Translations under genes and position numbers: made by a program
Notes under the pieces: model-generated
What the model saw: the letters and a program-made list of their open reading frames with translations, nothing else
The model's database searches: none
What the model was told of the DNA's origin: nothing
Source: Rhynchopus sp. YZ270_cl-10
Taxonomy: Eukaryota; Euglenozoa; Diplonemea; Diplonemida; Diplonemidae
DNA length: 64,000 nucleotides
Reading direction: 5' to 3'
NCBI GenBank assembly: GCA_964035575.1
Contig: OZ037854.1
Coordinates: 186,001 to 250,000 of the forward strand
Shown here: positions 52,596 to 61,296 of the stretch, piece after piece
Layout of the letters: each line of letters begins with the position of its first letter
Position numbering within the stretch: the first letter of the stretch is position 1

Positions 52596-52821
52596 TTTCG
52601 TACCCTAGGGTCCGTAATTACGTACCCTAGGGTCCGTAATTACGGACCCTAGGGTACGTAATTACGGACCCTAGGGTACGTAATTACGTACCCTAGGGTC
52701 CGTAATTACGTACCCTAGGGTCCGTAATTACGTACCCTAGGGTACGTAATGACACTCCGTAAAGAGGGACCCTCCTAACATGCCGTTTTACGGACCCTCG
52801 GGGTGTGCGGACCCCGCCGTG
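52596..52821. repeat. Subterminal palindromic repeats and right TIR
   Basis: Inverted counterpart of 42879-43053: repeated TACCCTAGGGTCCGTAATTA units, then TTTTACGGACCCTCGGGGTG and the terminal GGACCCCGCCGTG. Confidence 0.9.
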
Positions 52822-52823
52822 TA

Positions 52824-53655
52824 AGGTTGCTTCAACACCACACACCCACCCACACCCCCTCTAAGGCACCCCCCCCCCCCCCCAAGGTGGGTTTCGGCCA
52901 TTTTTTTTCAGGTCTCTAAACGTCCAAAGAGGTCAAAAAAGTGGATTCTTGGGAAGATAGGAGGTTTTTTTTAGGGTTTGCAAATGAGAAAGACCTCCAA
53001 ACCCTGACAGACCCTGAAACCAGGGTGTCGCGAGTACCCCTTTTTTACACGTGTTTCTTAAGGGTTCTGCAGGGTTCTACAGGCAAAACAGGCGTTTTGG
53101 CCGAAAACCCGGTTTTTCAGGCGGGTAACCGGGTTTGCGGCTTGGGAAACGTGCCAGAGCGGTGTGAGAACCATGCGTGGGGGTTTGTAACCAATCGTTG
53201 CGTTGGTTGCGTTGCCCTCGTTGCGTACACATCGCTACGTACACACCGGTTACGTTGTGTTGCATGCGTTGCGTTCGTTGTGTAGAGATCGTTACGTACA
53301 GAGCGTAACGAACAGAGCGGATGCATTGCGTTGGTTGTGTTCGGTTGGTTACGTTCGTTGCGTTCCGATCGTTACGTACACATCTGTTGCGGTGCGTTGC
53401 ACGCGTTGCGTTCGTTGTGTAGAGAGCGTTATATACAGAGCGCAACGTACACATAGGTTGCGTTGGTTGCGTTGCATCCGTTACGTTGCGTTCGTTGCGT
53501 TGGGTGCGTTCGGTTGGTTACGTTCGTTGCGTTCTGATCGTAACGTACACATCGGTTGCGTTGCGTTGGTTGCACACGGATCGTAACGTATAGAGCGGTT
53601 CCGTTTCGTTGCGGTCGGTTGCGTTTATCAAACACACCAGCGACGAGTGTTAAGG
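52824..53655 (+). repeat. R-family repeat split by the TA element, 3' part
   Basis: Continues AAGGTTGCTTCAACACC and the R body to GAGTGTTAAGG at 53655. Its palindromic head CCTTAACACTCTGTGTTAAG lies at 42852, on the other side of the 9.9-kb element. Confidence 0.8.
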
Positions 53656-53674
53656 ATTGCCAAAAAAAAACAAA

Positions 53675-55140
53675 TTCTAGAAAACACTTGTGTTTTCTAG
53701 TTTTTAAAGGTTGCTGTTCCGGCCACCCTTCAGTCTCTAACCCCCCCTGCTGGATCCGACCAAAAACCGGTTTTTTTTAGAGGGTGTAGAAGCTTCGCAC
53801 AGCCGAAAAAACTTTTTCTTTGGAAAGATCGGACACTTTTTGGGGGGTGTATAGGCTCAGCGAAGCGTTAAACCGTTAGAGACCCTGACACCAGGGTGTC
53901 ACGAGTACCCCTTTTATACACGTGTTTCTTAAGGGTTCTACAGGGTTCTACAGGCAAAACAGGCGTTTTGGCCGAAAACCCGGTTTTTAAGGCAGGTGAC
54001 CGGGTTTCCGGCTTGGGAAACGTGCCAACGAGCTGTGAGAACCATGCATGGGCCACACACGGCACGAGTTGTAGCAGCCCACCGTAGGTGGGCTGCGTTT
54101 GGTAACCACACGATACGGTTAACGCGTGTATCCTTTATGCATAGCGTTGTGTGTATCGTATACGAAGACCGTTGTGTGCAACGCATGTGTAGACCGTTGC
54201 TTTATCAACCACACGAGCCAGCGAAGTGTCACAGCGGCGCAGGTGTTGCGTTAACGCGATGGGTTAAACCCGTAGCATGCTTTCGCTGCACACGAACCGT
54301 GTACCGCTTATGCATAGCGTTGTGTGTATCGTATCCGTAGAGCGTAACGTGCAAACCATACACAAACCGGTTGACACACCAGCCAGCGAAGTGTTTTCAA
54401 GACCGTCAACTCAAATCTCCCCCTCCCCCCTGCTGGATCCGACCAAAAACCGGTTTTTTTTAGAGGGTGTAGAAGCTTCGCACAGCCGAAAAAACTTTTT
54501 CTTTGGAAAGATCGGACACTTTTTGGGGGGTGTATAGGCTCAGCGAAGCGTTAAACCGTTAGAGACCCTGACACCAGGGTGTCACGAGTACCCCTTTTAT
54601 ACACGTGTTTCTTAAGGCTTCTACAGGGTTCTACAGGCAAAACAGGCGTTTTGGCCAAAAACCCGGTTTTTCAGGCAGGTAACCGGGTTTGAGGCTTCGG
54701 AAACGTGCCAGCGAGCTGTGAGAACCATGCATGGGCCACACACGGCACGAGTTGCAGCAGCCCACCGAAGGTGGGCTGCGTTTGGTAACCATCCGTTGCG
54801 GTTAACGCGTGCAACGCATGTACATAGCGTTGTGTGTATCGTATACGAACACCGTAGTGTGTAACGCACGTGTAGACCGTTCCGTTATCACAACCACACG
54901 AGCCAGCGAAGTGTCACAGCGGCGCAGGTGTTGCGTTAACGCGATGGCGTTAAACCCGTAGCATGCTTTCGTACAGATCGCTACGTACACATCGGTTACG
55001 TTGCGTTGCATGCGTTACGCTGCACACGAACCGTGTATCGCTTATGCATAGCGTTGTGTGTATCGTATACGTAGAGCGTTACGTGCAAACCATACACATA
55101 CCGGTTGACACACCAGCCAGCGAAGTGTTTTCAAGACCGT
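53675..55140 (+). repeat. R-related repeats with a second palindrome type, two tandem copies
   Basis: Starts with the 24-bp CTAGAAAACAC palindrome and AAAGGTTGCTGTTCCGGCC. The body has CCTGCTGGATCCGACCAAAA, a CCCTGACACCAGGGTGTCAC block, the CCCGGTTTTTCAGGC block and GCAGCCCACC hairpins. Two related units follow one another (from 53730 and from about 54430). No gene. Confidence 0.7.
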
Positions 55141-55149
55141 CAACTCAAA

Positions 55150-55588
55150 TAGCTATTTCCCTCCCTCCCGCCAGAGCCCGAGGGATCCCTTGAGGGAGGT
55201 CAGGGCAGCCCGAGGGCCGAAGGCCCGAGGGCGCCCTGACCTCCCGAAAGGGAATCCCGAGGGCCAAGGGAGGGAGGGATGTAGCTTTGTGACCCGAAGA
55301 GGTCGTTTTCTACCCGAACTGCCTGCAAACAAGCGCTTTTGTGGTGTTTTGTGTACAAACACGTATGTTTTTCGGCCCACATGGGTACCATCGTTTGTGG
55401 CCCACGGACGCCCAAAAGCATGCGAATACGCTTTTCGAGTCGCAGAAACCAGGTTGTGGGCCGTTTTAAAAAGTTTTTGGCCGGTTTCAGTCACCAAAAC
55501 GCACATTCTCTCGCGGGAATTTTTGGTGCTCTCAAGGGAATCCTCTTAGCTCTCAAGGGAATCCCTTGAGACCTCTGGAGGGTTACAA
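55150..55588 (+). repeat. GC-rich block K, right copy
   Basis: Direct-orientation copy of 33461-33878, with a short duplication near its end (CTCTCAAGGGAATC twice). It abuts the left end of the right 38-bp array. Confidence 0.9.
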
Positions 55589-56917
55589 ACAACGCGATGG
55601 AACACGGCCAAAACAGCGAGTCGAAAACAACGCGATGGAACACGGCCAAAACAGCGCGTCGAAAACAACGCGATGGAACACGGCCAAAACAGCGCGTCGA
55701 AAACAACGCGATGGAACACGGCCAAAACAACGCGCCGAAAACAACGCGATGAAACACGCCCAAAACAACGCGTCGAAAACAACGCGATGCAACACGGCCA
55801 AAACAACGCGTCTAAAACAACGCGATGAAACACGGCCAAAACAACGCGTCGAAAACAACGCGATGGAACACGGCCAAAACAACGCGCCGAAAACAACGCG
55901 ATGAAACACGCCCAAAACAACGCGTCGAAAACAACGCGATGCAACACGGCCAAAACAACGCGTCTAAAACAACGCGATGAAACACGGCCAAAACAACGCG
56001 CCGAAAACAACGCGATGAAACACGGCCAAAACAACGCGTCGAAAACAACGCGATGCAACACGGCCAAAACAACGCGTCTAAAACAACGCGATGAAACACG
56101 GCCAAAACAACGCGCCGAAAACAACGCGATGGAACACGGCCAAAACAACGCGTCGAAAACAACGAGATGAAACACGGCCAAAACAACGCGCCGAAAACAA
56201 CGCGTTGCAACACGGCCAAAACAACGCGTCTAAAACAACGCGATGGAACACGGCCAAAACAGCGCGACAAAAACAACGCGATGGAACACGGCCAAAACAG
56301 CGCGTCGAAAACAACGCGATGAAACACGGCCAAAACAGCGCGTCGAAAACAACGCGATGAAACACGGCCAAAACAACGCGTCGAAAACAACGCGATGCAA
56401 CACGGCCAAAACAACGCGTCTAAAACAACGCGATGAAACACGGCCAAAACAACGCGTCGAAAACAACGCGATGAAACACGGCCAAAACAACGCGCCGAAA
56501 ACAACGCGATGAAACACGGCCAAAACAACGCGTCGAAAACAACGCGATGCAACACGGCCAAAACAACGCGTCTAAAACAACGCGATGGAACACGGCCAAA
56601 ACAGCGCGTCTAAAACAACGAGATGAAACACGGCCAAAACAACGCGCCGAAAACAACGCGATGAAACACGGCCAAAACAACGCGTCGAAAACAACGCGAT
56701 GAAACACGGCCAAAACAACGCGCCGAAAACAACGCGATGGAACACGGCCAAAACAGCGCGTCTAAAACAACGAGATGAAACACGGCCAAAACAACGCGCC
56801 GAAAACAACGCGATGAAACACGGCCAAAACAACGCGTCGAAAACAACGCGATGGAACACGGCCAAAACAGCGCGACAAAAACAACGCGATGAAACACGGC
56901 CAAAACAGCGCGTCGAA
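55588..56917 (-). repeat. 38-bp satellite array, right (about 35 copies)
   Basis: Same orientation as 29623-33459. The last 140 bp mirror the start of the left array exactly; beyond that the order of variants differs. Confidence 0.97.
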
Positions 56918-57055
56918 GTTCTGCAAAAAGTTCTGCAAAAAGTACTGCAGAAAGTACTGCAAAAAATTTGGCCTAAATACCTTCTTCAGTATGCTAATAT
57001 ATAACCATGTAAGTTTACCCTACTTTCTGCCCTACTTTCTGCCATACTTTCTAAC

Positions 57056-57580
57056 TTAGGTCATCTTCCTCCAGGAACTCCAGGAAGCAAAGGGTCCACC
57101 TTCGAGTACCCGAATCCACTTGTCTTGGGTTTGCACAGAGATGACTTCCTGAATGCGTGATATATCGTTAGTGATAATTTGATTTGGTAGCGTCTTATTA
57201 TTGAGCAAGAAGAGAGTTGTTCCACCGAAGTCTGATGGAGCATTGGAGTTATTGCTACTGTTATACACATAGATCTCTTGGGCGTCTAAGTTCGAGTTGA
57301 AGTCAAATGATGTTGGATGATTTATTATTGTACGTGGGTTGAGGTCTATCCCATCTATGTCGATTCTCTTCCAACCACTCCATGCACTACCTTTGCGTAA
57401 TCGTGAGTATCGTCTTTCACTGAATACAGCTATGAGTTCCTGAATAACATAAGAATCAAAAAGCTTAACATCTAGTATGATCTCATAGCTACCAATATCT
57501 TCAGTGGGACCATTTTCTAAGTTTGGAGGGTTGTACATCAAATATATACCACTTGTTGTCTTTGTGTCAAGATCAATCAC
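57056..57580 (-). CDS. Polinton fibre-like fragment, second copy
   Basis: Mirror of 27458-27982. The protein differs by one residue (NTSNNSN there, NSSNNSN here). Confidence 0.6.
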   Translation of the reverse strand: MIDLDTKTTSGIYLMYNPPNLENGPTEDIGSYEIILDVKLFDSYVIQELIAVFSERRYSRLRKGSAWSGWKRIDIDGIDLNPRTIINHPTSFDFNSNLDAQEIYVYNSSNNSNAPSDFGGTTLFLLNNKTLPNQIITNDISRIQEVISVQTQDKWIRVLEGGPFASWSSWRKMT

Positions 57581-57626
57581 AGTGTTGGTAGGTATTCCTC
57601 TGTCATCCTGGTATGGTTGATATATT

Positions 57627-58479
57627 CCTTAACACTCTGTGTTAAGGTTTTTAAGGTTGCTTTTGTGGCGTACCCTGTACCCTAACCCCCCCCGACGGGG
57701 TACCCCAAAAAATGACATTTCTCGCAGAGGCGCCAAAGTGTAAGATTTTTTCGGCATTGGAAAGATTGGGCCAAAAATCCAGCCCTTACCAAATCAGATC
57801 GCTGAGAGATTTGTTTTTAATTCCTATTTTCGTGTCGCGAGTTTACGTGTAAAATGCCTTAGGAACCGTGCGTTCCTTAAGGGTTCTTAAGGATTCTACA
57901 GGGAAAACAGGCGTTTTGGCCAGAAACACGGTTTTTCAGGCAGGTAACCGGGTTTGTGGCTTGGGAAACGTGTCAGCGCGGTGTTAGAACTATGCGTGGG
58001 GGTTTGTAACCACTCGTTGCGCACACATAGCTACGTGCACAGCGGTTGCGTTATGTTGCATGCGTTGCGTTCGTTGTGTAGAGATCGTTACGTACAGAGC
58101 GGTTGCGTTGGTTGTGTTCGGTTGGTAGCGTTCGTTGTGTAGAGATCGCTACGTAGAGATCGTAACGAACGGAGCGGTTGCATTGCGTTGGTTGTGTTCG
58201 GTGGTTACGTTCGTTGCGTTCTGATCGTTACATACACACCGGTTCCGTTGCGTTAGATGCGTTGTGTTCGTTGCGTACAGAGCGTAAGGTGCACATCGGT
58301 TGCGTTGCGCTGGATGTGTTGCGTTTCATCCGCTACGTTGCGCTCGTTGCATACAGATCGCAACGAAAAGAGCGGTTGCGTTGTGTTGGTTGTGTTTGTT
58401 GCCACATGTTCGTGGGAATCTGTTCGTTTCTTTTCAGATCTTTGCATACATCAACCACGAGCAATAGGGAGTGTTAAGG
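57627..58479 (+). mobile_element. R-family repeat inside the second Polinton copy
   Basis: Mirror of 26559-27411; same insertion point relative to the fibre-like region. Confidence 0.8.
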
Positions 58480-58489
58480 ATTCGCAAAA

Positions 58490-59362
58490 CTAAATTTTGT
58501 TTTCGATGAGTAACCTTGATGCATTGTCTTTGTTGTCCATAGTGCTCTCAAGTGTTGTTCGTAGTGTGCTATCTTTACTGTCCATAGTATTCTCAAGTGT
58601 TGTTCGTAGTGTATTGTCTTTACTGTCCATCGTAGATTCCAAAGTTGTTCGTAGTGTGCTATCTTTGGTGTCCATAGTATTCTCAAGTGTTGCTCGTAGT
58701 GTATTGTCTTTCGTGTCCATAGTAGATTCCAAACTAGTTGTCAGTATATTATCTTTGCTATCCATAATGCTCTCAAGTGTTTGTTGACTCAAGTCTTCAC
58801 TCGATGTCCATGCTGTCCACGGCACTCCTACTCCTCTACGGATTCGAACATACTTCTTAAGGGAGAACACAGCAAGAAGCTTTTGTGTGACATAGTTTTC
58901 GAATACCTTTGTTGTGACAATGAGTTCATAGCTGTTCAAGTTTGTGGGAGCGTTTTGTAAGTTCGGCCAGTCGTATAGGTAGTGAACTCCTTGGGTTGTG
59001 TTTGGTGCCGCATTCAAGTCGCCATTTGTATCATCTTTATGGTTGTAGTATGGTGTTGGGATCAAGTCTCTTGTGATTGTGTCTTTGGTATCCATCAGGG
59101 TCTCGAGATCACTTCTTGCTGTACTTATTCTCCCTTGTACATCACTCATGTAGGCTTGAACTTGCCATTCATGTTTTCCACCAATATCTTTTGACACAAG
59201 CAACTGATCATCACCCGAAGCTTCAGGTACCCTATGCGTGACAATCTCATCAATATGCTTCGTAACAATCTCGCCATCCTCCTTTATAGCAATATGACCA
59301 TCAGGAGCATTATCTGGTAGGATTGATGTTGATTTATCGGATTGAAGATAACCAAATACCAT
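58490..59362 (-). CDS. Polinton fibre-like protein, second copy
   Basis: Mirror of 25676-26548 with an identical protein. Confidence 0.65.
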   Translation of the reverse strand: MVFGYLQSDKSTSILPDNAPDGHIAIKEDGEIVTKHIDEIVTHRVPEASGDDQLLVSKDIGGKHEWQVQAYMSDVQGRISTARSDLETLMDTKDTITRDLIPTPYYNHKDDTNGDLNAAPNTTQGVHYLYDWPNLQNAPTNLNSYELIVTTKVFENYVTQKLLAVFSLKKYVRIRRGVGVPWTAWTSSEDLSQQTLESIMDSKDNILTTSLESTMDTKDNTLRATLENTMDTKDSTLRTTLESTMDSKDNTLRTTLENTMDSKDSTLRTTLESTMDNKDNASRLLIENKI

Positions 59363-59407
59363 TATTTTATTACAATACACATCACAATGAATGATGTGTC
59401 GTGTCAC

Positions 59408-59878
59408 TTAGGGCATACGTTGAATAGTGATTGTCACTGAGATCTTCAATTCAAGAATCTTCTTGTTATCTCTTTCTGTCTGTTCCTCATCCTCATCCTC
59501 AACCTCCTCAACCTCCTCAACCTCCTCAACCTCCTCCTCAACCTCCTCAACCTCCTCAACCTCCTCAACCTCCTCAACCTCCTCAACCTCCTCAACCTCC
59601 TCATCCTCCTCAACCTCCTCAACCTTCAGATCTGCTAAGTCATCATTACATGGTGTAGAAGCTTCAGTAATCTTCTCTAAGTTCTTGATATGTTTCTTCG
59701 ATAAACAGTGTTGATTATACCCAAGCTTCTTCACACTCTTTTCACACGCAGCACAGAAAGCCATCTCATGTTTCTGTCTCTGGTAAGACGCCTTTGCTGA
59801 CGCAATCATCTTCTCCTTGTTGTTGAGGTAGTAATTCTTGTAGTACTGTGAATTATGTGGTGCCATTTTTATAGACAT
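59408..59878 (-). CDS. Polinton C2H2-finger / VEE-repeat protein, second copy
   Basis: Mirror of 25160-25630 with an identical protein, including the same number of VEE triplets. Confidence 0.65.
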   Translation of the reverse strand: MSIKMAPHNSQYYKNYYLNNKEKMIASAKASYQRQKHEMAFCAACEKSVKKLGYNQHCLSKKHIKNLEKITEASTPCNDDLADLKVEEVEEDEEVEEVEEVEEVEEVEEVEEVEEEVEEVEEVEEVEDEDEEQTERDNKKILELKISVTITIQRMP

Positions 59879-59902
59879 TGTGTTTTTTATTTATATTCTT
59901 AA

Positions 59903-61270
59903 CCCTTTAGACCCCAAGTGGCCATATATGGCCAGCCGAATGGTGCCATACAATTAGGAATGTTCTACTCAAAATTGGAAAAACATTTTTTATATTTTGA
60001 AAGATTTTGCGCCGATCTTTCAAAAGAAGCAAGAATCGAAAAGTTTCGTTCATCTAATATTTTTTTTGGATGCTGGGGGGAAGGCGGAGCTGCCACGGAA
60101 AATCATGTTTTTTGACCAACACCCCCTGAAATAACCCTCCTAATACCACTAGGCTATTACTGGGGTTCTACTCATTTTCAGAAAAACATTTTTTTATATT
60201 TTGAAAGATTTTTCACCGATCTTTCAAAATACGCCATCTAAGAACACTTTTATGCATCTGGGTTTTCCTTGGATGCCGGGGAGCGTGTAAAAGTACGGGG
60301 GAAAGTCACTTTTCAGAGCCTCCATGTGATCAAAAAATTTCTACTCGTTTTCGTGAAAACACTTTTTTTGTGTGGAAAGATTTCGTACACAGCTTTCAAA
60401 ATACGCCAAAATCGAAAACTTTTATGCATCTGTGATTTCCTCGGATTTTGGTGAGATTTTACCACCAAATCACGGGTTTAACGTTGCTAAGGTCGTACGG
60501 CTAGTAGGGTTGGTAAGTGGGGTTCTACTCATTTTCGTGAAAATATTTTTACATTTTTGGAAAGATTTGATGTCAAATCTGTCAAAAGAAGCAACAATCG
60601 AAAACTTTTGTGCATCTGAATGCACTTTGGAAGTTCGTGAGAACCACCACCAAAATCACTGTTTTTCTGACTATTCTTTGCCTTATTCCCACCCAAAACA
60701 CACTATAAACCGGGTTTTCACTATTTTTTCGTATTGCAGGGTGCTTTTTTTGTGAATTTTCGGCACACAGGGTAGTTCTGACCCATTCTGGGGGTGTTTC
60801 GGGGCCTGTAGATGCCCAAAAACGTGAAAAAATCGCTTTTTTACGTGTGTGGTGGTGTTTCAGTGTAAATCGTTAGGGAAATCGATTTTTAGACATGCTG
60901 CTAACAGAGCTACACTCATCTAAGTTGGGTTGTACTCGGACTTTTTGCTCGATTTTTTTTTCTTTGAAAAGATTTTGTGGCGAATCTTTCAAATAACGCC
61001 ATTTTCGGAGAGCAATAATTTAGGGATATTCCCTCGCTCGGCTGGACGAGTAAAAAACCGAAAGGTGGATTTTATGCTTACCTCATTTTGGGGATAATAT
61101 TTTTTTTCGAAAAAAAACTTAAAAAAATGGAATTGAAAGCCGTGTTCAAAATCTTTCAATTGCGGCCAGGTACGATCAAAAATTTGCATCTGGGGTCCCT
61201 TCACCGGTTGGAGAGCCCCAAAAACTAAAACTCAAAAGTGGGTCCAAAAAACGGCTTGGGGTCTAAAGGG
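59903..61270. mobile_element. piggyBac-like MITE, right copy
   Basis: Mirror of 23768-25135, with the same TTAA flanks and 16-bp terminal repeats. Confidence 0.88.
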
Positions 61271-61296
61271 TTAAAAAAAAAAGAAAGTAAAAGAAA

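Larger units (their letters stand above)
42879..52821. mobile_element. 9.9-kb TIR element flanked by TA, two unknown genes
   Basis: Ends are CACGGCGGGGTCC...GGACCCCGCCGTG, continuing imperfectly through CACACCC and GAGGGTCCGTAAA. Both sides are flanked by TA (42877-42878, 52822-52823). The uninterrupted target, GTTAAGGTCTTTAAGGTTGC, occurs in intact R copies (for example near 33920), so TA is a 2-bp duplication. Inside: arrays of a roughly 22-bp palindromic unit (ACCCTAGGGTCCGTAATTAC) next to each end, a foldback segment, genes A and B, a decayed inverted partial copy of both, and the nested element E1 in gene B. A TA duplication recalls Tc1/mariner-like elements, but no DDE/D transposase of that type was recognised. 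Confidence 0.8.
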
